Below are positions 8,364 to 17,070 of a stretch of 41,617 nucleotides of DNA, piece by piece; within the stretch, counting starts at the first letter, position 1; every line of letters begins with the position of its first letter. The notes below the pieces were generated by a model. It was given only the letters and a program-made list of their open reading frames with translations, did no database searches and was not told the DNA's origin. The translations under genes were made by a program, and so were the position numbers. The stretch is from NCBI GenBank assembly GCA_028696495.1, contig JAQVGY010000005.1, forward strand, positions 1 to 41,617. Reading direction: 5' to 3'. Source of the DNA: Atribacterota bacterium. GTDB taxonomy: Bacteria > Atribacterota > Phoenicimicrobiia > Phoenicimicrobiales > Stramentimicrobiaceae.

Positions 8364-8411
8364 CATAAAATATTTCCTATTTATACCATAATATTTTAAA
8401 TAAATAGATGG

Positions 8412-9356
8412 TTAAGATATTTCTTTCTCATAAGGAGTTCCGCTGGCAGCAGGCGCAGTAGCCCTGCCTATAGCACCAACCAGAACAAGTATCGCCAGCA
8501 GATAGGGTATCATATTAATAAACTGTACCGGTATAGTATAAACACCCTGTACTCTGATAGCTAAAGCCTCCCCGATGCCAAATAAAAGGGCTGCTGCAGC
8601 AGTTCCAAATGGTGTCCATTTACCAAATATCATTGCAGCTAAGGCAATAAAACCCCTGCCCCCGCTCATCTCTTTAACAAAAAAATGAGCCTGTTCAATA
8701 GACAGAACCGAACCGGCTAAGCCTGCTAAACCGCCAGATATCAACACAGCTATATACCTCATCTGCACCACGTTAATCCCTAAAGTATCTGCGGCTTGAG
8801 GGTATTCCCCGACTGAACGCAATCTTAGGCCAAAAGGTGTCCTGAATATTAAAATTTGGGAAATAATGATAATCACCAGGGTGATATATACAAGAGGAGA
8901 ATGGTGGGCAAAAATTACTATCAAACCTCTTACAAGTGATGAGGCTTCTCCTGGATTAGGAACTTTAAACCCCCATGTGGGAAGATTTTTTAAAGCCATT
9001 ATTTGGGTTTCATGAAACCAGAGCCAGCTTAGAAAAACCGTAATACCACTGGCAAAAAGATTAATTGCAACTCCGCTTACAATCTGATTAGCTTTGAAAG
9101 ATACTGAAACAATAGCATGTATTAAACCTAATAATATACCGATAATAACAGCAAATAAGATACCAAACCATACATTTTTTGTAAAATTAGTTCCAGCAAC
9201 TGCAATAAATGCACTGGTTAACATCATTCCTTCCAAACCTATATTTACCACACCGGACTTTTCAGAATAAACACCGCCCAATCCTGCTAAAGCCAGAGGA
9301 ATGGCAATTCTTATGGCAGAGGCAAAAAAGTCTGGACTAATAATACTACTGAACAT
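8412..9356 (-). CDS. nucleoside-type ABC transporter permease (NupQ-like)
   Basis: Inner-membrane permease of the BPD_transp_2 (LivH/RbsC-like) family. The 314 aa protein has about eight to nine hydrophobic segments and the family motifs GLGGVYSEKSGVVNIGLEGMM at about residues 25-45, GLRLRSVGEYPQAADTLGI, and GRGFIALAAMIFGKW. It is the last gene of a bmp-ATPase-permease-permease operon. The start overlaps the stop of the previous permease by one base (TAATG), so the two are coupled. The substrate is probably a nucleoside or related sugar, as in Bacillus NupNOPQ, but specificity cannot be read from sequence. Confidence 0.9.
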   Translation of the reverse strand: MFSSIISPDFFASAIRIAIPLALAGLGGVYSEKSGVVNIGLEGMMLTSAFIAVAGTNFTKNVWFGILFAVIIGILLGLIHAIVSVSFKANQIVSGVAINLFASGITVFLSWLWFHETQIMALKNLPTWGFKVPNPGEASSLVRGLIVIFAHHSPLVYITLVIIIISQILIFRTPFGLRLRSVGEYPQAADTLGINVVQMRYIAVLISGGLAGLAGSVLSIEQAHFFVKEMSGGRGFIALAAMIFGKWTPFGTAAAALLFGIGEALAIRVQGVYTIPVQFINMIPYLLAILVLVGAIGRATAPAASGTPYEKEIS

Positions 9357-10486
9357 TATTCTGTTTTCCTCCTTAGGATTAGCCGTTTTATAATTTCATC
9401 AGAGATAACCACTAATATTACAATTACGGCTTGAATAACCATTATCAATTCTCTTGGTATCTTTCCTGCTGTGTATATATTCACCAAAGCACCACCATAA
9501 GAGAGGGTGCCGAATAAAATAGCCGCCAATACTACCCCCAGGGGGTGGTTCTTCCCTAAAAGAGCAACAGCAATGCCATTAAAACCTAAGCCCAGAAAAA
9601 GTTCCTGCCGCCAGCGAAATTTATAGCCCATTACCTCATTTGTTCCTACCAAACCGGCTAACGCCCCACTTATCATCATTGCCAGTATAATATTTTTAGC
9701 TATACTTATCCCGGCATATTCGGCAGCAGCACTATTGTACCCAACTGCCCTGATCTCATAACCCAGACTTGTTTTCCAAAGAATATAATATACTAAAATT
9801 GCAACAATAATCGCTAAAAAGAATGAGATATTTAAGGGATTATGCGAAGGAAAGGAAATATTTATTTTTGATAATAAAGGAGCAATCCTTGGTAACCGCG
9901 CTGCTTCTGCAATTTCACTGGTATGGGGGATCATCTGCGGCACTCCTGCCAGTCTCATCTCTTCAGTGGGAGGTGCCTTATATACTAATACTAAATAAAA
10001 AGTCAGTGAAGTAGCAATCCAGTTCATCATAATGGTTATAATAACTTCATGAATACCCTTCTTTGCCTTTAAAAAGCCTGGTAAGGCTGCCCAGAGAGCC
10101 CCACCTAATGCAGAGGCGGCAATAGTTATAGGTATCAGCAAGATAGCCGGTAGTTTAGCAAAGGTGAATCCAATATAAGCAGCTAAAAATGCACCTACAT
10201 AGACCTGCCCCTCTCCTCCTATATTAAACAAGCCACAACGAAAAGCAAAGGCTACAGCCAATCCGGTAAATATTAACGGCGTTGCCCTGAAGAGAACATT
10301 GCCCCACCCATCACGATTGCCTATAGCCAGACCGAACATCATCTTGTATACCTGAATAGGGTCTTCACCCATTAATAATATTACTATTGAACCTATAAAG
10401 AGAGCTCCTATAATAGCTATAATGGGAGTAATTCTTTCAATTATGGAGAAAAATAAATTACTTTTTTTTGATTTATCTCTATTCAA
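9356..10486 (-). CDS. nucleoside-type ABC transporter permease (NupP-like)
   Basis: Partner permease of the same importer, 376 aa with many hydrophobic helices. Family motifs are FRCGLFNIGGEGQVYVGAF (about residue 82 on), GYEIRAVGYNSAAAEYAGI, and LGLGFNGIAVALLGKNHPLG. A TTG start is supported by AAGGAG 8 bases upstream. It lies 47 bases after the ATPase gene and overlaps the next permease by one base. Assignment to the family is secure. The exact substrate is inferred from the BMP-family binding protein in the operon. Confidence 0.9.
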   Translation of the reverse strand: MNRDKSKKSNLFFSIIERITPIIAIIGALFIGSIVILLMGEDPIQVYKMMFGLAIGNRDGWGNVLFRATPLIFTGLAVAFAFRCGLFNIGGEGQVYVGAFLAAYIGFTFAKLPAILLIPITIAASALGGALWAALPGFLKAKKGIHEVIITIMMNWIATSLTFYLVLVYKAPPTEEMRLAGVPQMIPHTSEIAEAARLPRIAPLLSKINISFPSHNPLNISFFLAIIVAILVYYILWKTSLGYEIRAVGYNSAAAEYAGISIAKNIILAMMISGALAGLVGTNEVMGYKFRWRQELFLGLGFNGIAVALLGKNHPLGVVLAAILFGTLSYGGALVNIYTAGKIPRELIMVIQAVIVILVVISDEIIKRLILRRKTE

Positions 10487-10533
10487 AAAATATTCTCCTT
10501 ACCTGACTAATATAAATAATTGTCTCTTATAAT

Positions 10534-12048
10534 TTATTTATGAACACCGGTCATAAGTAAACCAAGCTTACCTCTATCGATATTCTTATTAACCATGATT
10601 TCCACAATTTTCCCCTCATAAATAACTGCTATTTCATCACTTAGAGATAAGATTTCATCTAATTCTGCCGAAATTAATAGTATCGCTTTCCCTTTGCTTC
10701 TCTCCTTTAAAATTTGTTTATGTACAAATTCAATTGAGCCAACATCCAGGCCTCTGGTGGGTTGTGCAGCAATTAGAAGGTTTGGTTCTCTTTCAAGTTC
10801 TCTTGCTACAATTACTTTTTGTTGATTACCGCCAGATAATGATTTTAATAAGTTTTCTTTAACAGCCGGCCTTATATCATAATCTTTAATCAATTTATTA
10901 GCGTATCCTCTAATTTCTGGAGGGTTTAAAAAACAACCTTTAACAAAAGGAGATTTATAATGGCTACCTAATACTAAGTTTTCTGCCACTGAATAATCAG
11001 CAATAAATCCTCTTTTACGTCTATCTTCTGGAATATGCGCAATATGCAATTCCCTTAATTTTCTGGGACTCAGTCCGGTTATATCTTTTTCATATAAATA
11101 CATTTTACCACCGGAAATTGGCTTCAATCCGGTGATGACTTCTACCAATTCAGTCTGACCATTTCCTTCTACTCCGGCAATTCCCAGTATCTGCCCTTCT
11201 TTAACTGTAAGGCTAATATCTTTTAGTACATGGTATTTGTGCTGGTTAAAGGCATTTACCTTCTCTAATCTCAAAACAGTCTTACCAATTGTTTGCTCTG
11301 CTTTACTTGTTGTCAATAATACCTCTCTGCCAACCATTAGTGTAGCTATCTCAGAGGTATTGGTCTGAGAGGTTACTTTGGTACCCACCATTTTCCCATC
11401 TCTCATTACCGTCACCCGGTCAGATAGAGCCATTACCTCATTTAGCTTGTGGGTTATAAAAACTATTGTTTTACCCTGTCCCTTTAAAGATTTTAATATT
11501 TTAAATAATTCTTCTACCTCTTGAGGAGTTAAAACAGCGGTTGGCTCATCTAATATCAGGATTTCGGCACCCCTGTAAAGTACCTTTATGATTTCAACTC
11601 TCTGTTGTATACCAACAGAAACATCCTCAATCTTAGCCCAGGGATCGATCTTAAAACCATATTTCTCGGAAAGCTCTTTGATATCACTGGCTGCTTTTTT
11701 TAAATCAATAAAAAAATAATTCCTTCTGGGTTCCATTCCCAGAATTACATTCTCTGCCACCGTCAAGGGAGGAACTAACATAAAATGCTGATGAACCATT
11801 CCAATCTTATTTTCTATTGCTATATTAGGATTATAAATATTGGTCTTTTGTCCATCAATAAAAATCTCTCCTTCATCTGCCTGGTATAAGCCATACAATA
11901 TACTCATCAAGGTGCTTTTCCCTGCCCCGTTCTCTCCTACTAAAGCATGAATTTCTCCCTTTTTAACTGAGAAGTTCACTTTATCGTTTGCCTTAACCAG
12001 TGGAAAAGTTTTTGAGATATCTTTCATTTCTATCAGATATTGAGCCAA
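10534..12048 (-). CDS. nucleoside/sugar ABC transporter ATP-binding protein (NupO-like, duplicated ATPase)
   Basis: A 504 aa protein with two fused ABC domains. The first has Walker A GENGAGKST at residues 38-46 and the sequence SVGIQQRVEI in place of a standard signature. The second has the degenerate P-loop GVEGNGQTE and signature SGGNQQKV, typical of ribose/galactose/nucleoside importer ATPases where the second site is impaired. The Walker B LILDEPTAVL is present in the first domain. The TTG start has GGTGAG about 5 bases upstream; an in-frame ATG lies 7 codons later. It energises the two permeases downstream. Confidence 0.93.
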   Translation of the reverse strand: MAQYLIEMKDISKTFPLVKANDKVNFSVKKGEIHALVGENGAGKSTLMSILYGLYQADEGEIFIDGQKTNIYNPNIAIENKIGMVHQHFMLVPPLTVAENVILGMEPRRNYFFIDLKKAASDIKELSEKYGFKIDPWAKIEDVSVGIQQRVEIIKVLYRGAEILILDEPTAVLTPQEVEELFKILKSLKGQGKTIVFITHKLNEVMALSDRVTVMRDGKMVGTKVTSQTNTSEIATLMVGREVLLTTSKAEQTIGKTVLRLEKVNAFNQHKYHVLKDISLTVKEGQILGIAGVEGNGQTELVEVITGLKPISGGKMYLYEKDITGLSPRKLRELHIAHIPEDRRKRGFIADYSVAENLVLGSHYKSPFVKGCFLNPPEIRGYANKLIKDYDIRPAVKENLLKSLSGGNQQKVIVARELEREPNLLIAAQPTRGLDVGSIEFVHKQILKERSKGKAILLISAELDEILSLSDEIAVIYEGKIVEIMVNKNIDRGKLGLLMTGVHK

Positions 12049-12087
12049 TTCTTCTCACCATAATCCTGCTAATATTTAATAAATAAT

Positions 12088-12139
12088 ATTAATCATCAGG
12101 AAATTAATATAATTAATATTATATTTCCTGATGATTAAT
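12088..12139 (-). repeat. long intra-operon hairpin between the binding-protein and ATPase genes
   Basis: A perfect 17-bp inverted repeat (12088-12104 with 12123-12139) encloses an 18-base AT-rich loop that is itself partly self-complementary. It begins 8 bases after the binding-protein stop on the minus strand. No T run follows, so it probably protects the 3' end of the upstream message, giving more binding protein than ATPase, rather than fully terminating. Partial termination is not excluded. Confidence 0.75.
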
Positions 12140-12146
12140 TTATATT

Positions 12147-13202
12147 CTATATTTCGTGAGGTACTTCAATCTCTCCCTTTATAATTTTTGCCTTGGCTTC
12201 TTCAACTTTTTGTATCATTTCATCTGTTATCAGGTCTTTGTTGTAGTTATCCAAGGCATATCCCACTCCATTATATTCCACATCATTAATTACCACGGTG
12301 GTTGCTAAATCGAATAATCTAATTCCAGGTTCAAAAGTACCCTCTAAAATCGATTTGATGGTCAGATATACCGATACATCAACCTGTTTTAACATACTGG
12401 TCAACCCAAAATTCTCGCCAGTCTCTTCAATATGACCTAAATAGTTCTGATTAGAGTCTACCCCAATAACATATCTCTTTCTTTCTTTTGCTGCTTCATA
12501 AACACCTGCACCTGTTAAACCGGAGGCATGGTAAATAACATAGGCACCATTGTCATACTGTGACAAAGCCAGTTCTTTACCTTTCACTGGATCGGCAAAG
12601 GCTGTGGGAGTGTCTCCTGCGTAAGCTGATAGTATTTTACAATCGGGATAGGCATATTTAACACCTGCCTTATAGCCGGCTTCAAACTTTTGAATCAAGG
12701 GAACGTTCATTCCTCCTACATAACCTACTGTATCTTTTCCATCCTGAAGTGCCTTTAATCCTGCAATCATACCAACCAAAAAGGACCCCTCATGTTCTGC
12801 AAAACTTAAAGAAGTGACATTGGGTTTTCCCAGAACAATTCCATCAACAATGGCAAATTTAGTATTGGGAAAATCATCTGAAGCGGGCCCGATGCTGTCT
12901 TCAAATAAAAAGCCTACTCCGATAATAAGGTTATACCCAATACTGGCTAAATTTCTTACATTTACTTCTCTGTCTGCGTCTGCTCCCGGTTCAAGTTCGA
13001 TTCTCTTTATACCAAAATCCTGTGCAGCCCAACCTAATCCCCGTGAAGCCGAATCATTGAACGATTTATCCCCTTTACCACCAATATCAAATACCAGGCC
13101 TACAGTAAGATCACTCTGGGCAAAACCATTCATAGCTACCAGTGGAAATAATAGAATAGTAATTAGCAGCAAAATTATGATGTTTTTAAAATAAAATTTC
13201 AT
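12147..13202 (-). CDS. BMP family substrate-binding protein (ABC importer)
   Basis: Periplasmic-binding-protein-like lipoprotein/BMP family (PnrA, BmpA, NupN), which captures purine nucleosides in characterised members. I start it at ATG 13200-13202 because AAAGGAG lies 11 bases upstream; a TTG 12 codons earlier is less likely. The N-terminus is a signal peptide (basic start, hydrophobic core, VAMNGFA before Q). There is no lipobox cysteine, so the mature protein would be soluble, which fits a periplasm. The fold is shown by GLVFDIGGKGDKSFND, the VGVGFLFEDS-like region and GVDSNQNY. It is the first gene of the importer operon. Confidence 0.92.
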   Translation of the reverse strand: MKFYFKNIIILLLITILLFPLVAMNGFAQSDLTVGLVFDIGGKGDKSFNDSASRGLGWAAQDFGIKRIELEPGADADREVNVRNLASIGYNLIIGVGFLFEDSIGPASDDFPNTKFAIVDGIVLGKPNVTSLSFAEHEGSFLVGMIAGLKALQDGKDTVGYVGGMNVPLIQKFEAGYKAGVKYAYPDCKILSAYAGDTPTAFADPVKGKELALSQYDNGAYVIYHASGLTGAGVYEAAKERKRYVIGVDSNQNYLGHIEETGENFGLTSMLKQVDVSVYLTIKSILEGTFEPGIRLFDLATTVVINDVEYNGVGYALDNYNKDLITDEMIQKVEEAKAKIIKGEIEVPHEI

Positions 13203-13292
13203 AGATTCTTTAGCTCCTTTCTTTAAATTTATTTTCAAGCCATCATTTTTATATCTATTTTGCCTTTATTTTGTCAGCAGCAGGTATAAATT

Positions 13293-13298
13293 CCCTCC
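13293..13298 (-). promoter_or_regulatory. orphan strong Shine-Dalgarno sequence in the bmp leader
   Basis: GGAGGG on the minus strand lies about 90 bases upstream of the bmp start and has no ATG, GTG or TTG at useful distance. Possible weak starts after it are ATA (13285-13287, a 10-codon frame) or a CTG repeat. It may mark a tiny leader peptide or be a chance purine run. Confidence 0.25.
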
Positions 13299-13345
13299 TT
13301 TCTTCTTTAGATTAATTTAGTTCGAATACCATATTATTAATTATT

Positions 13346-13389
13346 TAGTAGTATAATAAAATATTGCAGATTTAGTACTATAACTACTA
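13346..13389. repeat. paired repeat and dyad in the bmp upstream region
   Basis: TAGTAGTATA at 13346-13355 faces TATAACTACTA at 13379-13389 as an inverted repeat with a one-base bulge. The same zone holds direct repeats TTTAGTA(G/C)TATAA at 13344-13356 and 13371-13383. They lie just downstream of the predicted promoter, where a repressor site would be expected. All is AT-rich, so chance is possible. Confidence 0.35.
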
Positions 13390-13394
13390 TTATA

Positions 13395-13424
13395 ATAATA
13401 CGTTCCCCTTCTTTATTCAATCAA
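13395..13424 (-). promoter_or_regulatory. weak predicted promoter for the ABC importer operon
   Basis: TTGATT (13419-13424) is separated by 18 bases from TATTAT (13395-13400) on the minus strand, and a TATAAT overlaps just downstream. It lies in the 275-base gap between ftsK and the binding-protein gene. I find no convincing terminator for ftsK here, only the palindrome CAAAAATATTTTTG at about 13423-13436. Confidence 0.35.
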
Positions 13425-13477
13425 AAATATTTTTGTGGTATCCAATCTGCATTAAACAATTATTCTAAGTAATAAAT

Positions 13478-15670
13478 TTAATTTTTGAAATCAGAAATAA
13501 AATCTTCTCTGGAAAACAGTATCTTTCTTGGATTGCGTCCATCATAGGGACCGACCAATCCCTTTTTTTCCATTAAATCAATCAAACGTGCAGCTCTGGT
13601 GTATCCAATCCTTAATTTTCTCTGTAAAATAGATATCGAAGCCTGATTATTATTAATAATTGTTTCCACAGCCTCTTCAAATAGTTCATCCTCTTCTTCG
13701 CCTTCCATATCTTTACTTTCCATGTCTTTTTGTTCTAAATGTTCAATAATATTTCCATTATAATCCGGAGAAGGATTATTTTTTACCAGAAATGCCACAA
13801 TCTCCTTAATTTCCCTTTCAGATACAAAAGCACCCTGTGCTCTTATAGGCTTGGAAGCATTTATAGGAGAAAAAAGCATATCTCCATTCCCCAGTAATTT
13901 TTCAGCACCATTTACATCCAGAATAGTCCTTGAATCAACCTGTGTAGATACTGCAAAGGCAATACGCGAGGGGAAATTCACCTTTATAGAACCGGTAATA
14001 ATATCGACAGAGGGCCTTTGGGTAGCAATGACAAGATGAATTCCGGTAGCTCTGGTCATCTGGGCTAATCTGCACAAAGCTTCTTCTACTTTCACCGGCG
14101 CAGAAAGCATCAAATCAGCTAATTCATCTATAATAATTACTATATAAGGTAAACTTGTTTCCTCTGGCTTTGTACTTTTAATATATTCATGGTATCCTTT
14201 TAAGTTGCGAACCCCAACTTCAGCAAATATTTTAAACCTTCTCTCCATTTCAGAAATTGCCCAATTGAGTACCTTATCAACTTTTTTAGTATTGGTAACA
14301 ATGGGGGAAATTAGATGTGGTATGCCATTATATATATTTAGCTCTACTCTTTTGGGGTCAATTATTAAAAATCTTACCATTTCGGGACCAAAACGATAAA
14401 CTAAACTCAAAATAATAGTGTTCAAACAAACACTTTTACCGGAACCTGTCGAACCAGCAATAAGCAGATGTGGTAATTCTACCAAATCTGCCATAATATT
14501 TTTCCCCCCGATATCTTTTCCCAGTACTATAGGCAGGATAAAAGAATTATCATGATAATCTCTGGATTCAATGATTTCTCTTAAGAAGACGGTATTTTTC
14601 TCTTTGTTTGGAACCTCGATACCGATGGCATTTTTACCGGGAATAGGAGTTTCAATTCTTACTGAGGGAGAGGCAAATGCTAAGGCAATATCATTACTGA
14701 GATTGGTAATTTTTGATACCTTCACTCCTGGGGCGGGCTGTATCTCGTATCTGGTAACAGTTGGTCCCTGAGTTGCTCCTATTACTTCACCCTGGATATT
14801 AAAATTATCCAATGTTCTCTGCAGCAAAGCAATATTTTCTCTGATTCTTTCCAGATTACGTTCCTTGAATTCTCTTTTTGGCTCATTTAATAGATTAACC
14901 GATGGTGCAGCATAGCTGTAAAGTAAACTTTTCCCTTCTTCTTCACTTCTAACTGGAAAATCTATCTTCCCTTGTACCGCTGCTGCTACCTTCTTTTCTT
15001 CTTTCGATGGGACAACTTTTTTAAATATTGGTTCGGCCTTTCTCTTTATTTTACTATCATCTGATGAATAAATCTTAATTGATTGCTTGCTCCCTTTTCT
15101 CTGTCTATTGCTTTCATCTTTTCTTTTAATAGATAAAAATGGTATTACCCTATGGAACACATTAACTATCCTTTTAGAAATGAGATTGGTGATGTAGAGA
15201 AAAGAAAGATCGGTTGCAAATAATAGTGCAATCAAACCCAGGGCGATGAGAAATAGGTAGGCACCGGTTAAACCGAAATAGTTATTTAAATGGCTTGCTA
15301 TATAATATCCATAAAGGCCGCCCCCTATTCCTTGTAGTGATAAAAAATAGGCATTCTCAATATATATTAATCTCAAATGGATAAAGGCTAATAATATCAG
15401 TAATAAAGAGGTGACCCCGAACATCCTATTATAAAAATTGGGAATATTAAAATTAGATAATAGGTGAATACCCTCAATCATTAAAAAAATGAAGATAAAG
15501 TATTTTCCAAGACCAATCAGTTTGTTGATAGTGTAGGTTAAATCATATAAAAAAGTATTTGTTTCTCCGGGAAATAATATTATATAAAGATAAAAAAGTG
15601 CAATAAAAATGAGGGAAATACCAACAATTCTTCTATTAATTGGTTGATTTTTTTTCTCAATTTTGGCCAT
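13478..15670 (-). CDS. ftsK: DNA translocase FtsK/SpoIIIE
   Basis: Pumps DNA through the division septum and aids chromosome resolution. The 730 aa protein has four to five N-terminal transmembrane helices (about residues 14-160), a basic linker (about 180-230), the alpha/beta motor with Walker A GSTGSGKS at 406-413, DPKRVELNIYN and IIDELADLM, and a C-terminal gamma winged helix (ILQRKLRIGYTRAARLIDLME). The linker is short compared with E. coli FtsK and like SpoIIIE. It starts 13 bases after uppP. Since no spore genes are visible here, a general FtsK role is more likely than a sporulation role. Confidence 0.96.
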   Translation of the reverse strand: MAKIEKKNQPINRRIVGISLIFIALFYLYIILFPGETNTFLYDLTYTINKLIGLGKYFIFIFLMIEGIHLLSNFNIPNFYNRMFGVTSLLLILLAFIHLRLIYIENAYFLSLQGIGGGLYGYYIASHLNNYFGLTGAYLFLIALGLIALLFATDLSFLYITNLISKRIVNVFHRVIPFLSIKRKDESNRQRKGSKQSIKIYSSDDSKIKRKAEPIFKKVVPSKEEKKVAAAVQGKIDFPVRSEEEGKSLLYSYAAPSVNLLNEPKREFKERNLERIRENIALLQRTLDNFNIQGEVIGATQGPTVTRYEIQPAPGVKVSKITNLSNDIALAFASPSVRIETPIPGKNAIGIEVPNKEKNTVFLREIIESRDYHDNSFILPIVLGKDIGGKNIMADLVELPHLLIAGSTGSGKSVCLNTIILSLVYRFGPEMVRFLIIDPKRVELNIYNGIPHLISPIVTNTKKVDKVLNWAISEMERRFKIFAEVGVRNLKGYHEYIKSTKPEETSLPYIVIIIDELADLMLSAPVKVEEALCRLAQMTRATGIHLVIATQRPSVDIITGSIKVNFPSRIAFAVSTQVDSRTILDVNGAEKLLGNGDMLFSPINASKPIRAQGAFVSEREIKEIVAFLVKNNPSPDYNGNIIEHLEQKDMESKDMEGEEEDELFEEAVETIINNNQASISILQRKLRIGYTRAARLIDLMEKKGLVGPYDGRNPRKILFSREDFISDFKN

Positions 15671-15683
15671 TTTATTCCCTGTG

Positions 15684-16505
15684 TTATTTTTTAAGAAAGA
15701 TTACTATTATAGCTAAAATCCATAAGTAATAGCTAAAGAAGCGCAGCTTAAAATTAACCAGCATCCTGATAAAGAATCTCATAGCTAAACATCCGAAAAG
15801 AAAAGCAGCTAATCCTGAGATAAGCATAATATAAATATTAATATTTACATTTAGCTGGAATATTTCTTTAATTTTATATATTGAAGCACCCATAATAATG
15901 GGAATTGATAAGATGAAAGAATATTGTGCAGTAAATTCTCTTTCCAATCTCCTGGCTAAGCCCATCATTATGGTAAATCCGGCACGAGATATTCCAGGAA
16001 AAATGGCAAAGGCTTGCGCCAAACCAATAAATATGGCATCAACCCAATTAATCTCTTTTATAGTTTTGCTGCCCTCAATGAAAAATTTATCTGTTAAAAA
16101 AAGGCATATCCCTGTTGTCATCAGCATAAGGCCAATAAATAAGGAATTATCAAACATCTGTTCAATTGTATTTTGCAGCAGATAACCAATTAATGCCCCT
16201 GGTATGGTACTGAGTAATAATAACCAGGCATATTTACTGTTATTATCTTTTTTGACATAATCTAAAAATGATGGCCAGTGATTCAGTCTTAAAATACTTT
16301 TAATGAATGAATATATAATTTCTTTTATTTCTTTTCTGAATAAACAGATTACTGCAAGTGTTGTACAAAAATGAACAAATACCTCAAAAGCTACACCGGG
16401 TATTTTTATTCCTAAAAGATTTTGACTAATTCTAAGATGAGCGGAGCTACTGACCGGGAGGAATTCTGTTAACCCTTGTACAATACCAAGGATAACGTAG
16501 TACAT
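15684..16505 (-). CDS. uppP: undecaprenyl-diphosphatase UppP (BacA)
   Basis: Integral membrane phosphatase that recycles the lipid carrier for peptidoglycan; overproduction is known to raise bacitracin resistance in other bacteria. The 273 aa protein has both family motifs: QGLTEFLPVSSSAHL near residues 10-24 with its acidic and serine residues, and FPGISRAG at about 168. There are about seven to eight hydrophobic helices. The start is only a few residues before the first motif, and AGGGAGGG precedes the ATG. Its placement between dut and ftsK, with murJ elsewhere in the window, adds to the envelope gene set. Confidence 0.96.
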   Translation of the reverse strand: MYYVILGIVQGLTEFLPVSSSAHLRISQNLLGIKIPGVAFEVFVHFCTTLAVICLFRKEIKEIIYSFIKSILRLNHWPSFLDYVKKDNNSKYAWLLLLSTIPGALIGYLLQNTIEQMFDNSLFIGLMLMTTGICLFLTDKFFIEGSKTIKEINWVDAIFIGLAQAFAIFPGISRAGFTIMMGLARRLEREFTAQYSFILSIPIIMGASIYKIKEIFQLNVNINIYIMLISGLAAFLFGCLAMRFFIRMLVNFKLRFFSYYLWILAIIVIFLKK

Positions 16506-16579
16506 CTATTCCCTCCCTCTTCTGTAAATATTAATGAATGTACCTTCATTATAATAGTGAATATTGCGGAGAAAAGCGC

Positions 16580-17056
16580 CTATTCGGTTGCTTTGATTCC
16601 GGTATGACCAAACCCACCTTCTCCTCTTTTAGTATTGTCCAGTTCTTCAATTTCCTTTAATATAGGCTGGCATACCTTTTGGATAACTAATTGAGCTATC
16701 CTATCCCCTCTATTTATATAAAAATTTTCTTTACCGTGGTTTATCAAAATAACTTTAATCACACCACGGTAATCAGCATCAATTGTTCCAGGTGTATTAA
16801 GCACTGTAATACCATGGGAATAAGCCAGACCGCTTCTGGGTCTTACCTGTGCTTCATAGCCTGGCGGAAGGGCAATTTTTATACCGGTGGAAACTAATTT
16901 TCGCTCACCCGGTCCAATCTCAATTACTTCATTTTGGGCAGAATGCAAATCAATGCCTGAAGCATATTTACTGGCAGCTTTTGGCAAAGGCAGACTTTCA
17001 CAACCCTTTTCCTTTTCGATTTTTATTTCAACTTTATCAATATCTCTATTATTCAT
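16580..17056 (-). CDS. dut: deoxyuridine 5'-triphosphate nucleotidohydrolase (dUTPase)
   Basis: Hydrolyses dUTP to dUMP and pyrophosphate, which keeps uracil out of DNA and supplies dTMP synthesis. All five trimeric dUTPase motifs are visible in order in the 158 aa: ASGIDLHSA, RPRSGLAYSHG, NTPGTIDADYRG, GDRIAQLVI and RGEGGFGHTG. It begins 14 bases after the pnp stop and lacks a clear Shine-Dalgarno sequence, so translation may depend on coupling with pnp. Confidence 0.97.
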   Translation of the reverse strand: MNNRDIDKVEIKIEKEKGCESLPLPKAASKYASGIDLHSAQNEVIEIGPGERKLVSTGIKIALPPGYEAQVRPRSGLAYSHGITVLNTPGTIDADYRGVIKVILINHGKENFYINRGDRIAQLVIQKVCQPILKEIEELDNTKRGEGGFGHTGIKATE

Positions 17057-17070
17057 TAGAAGATAGGTAC

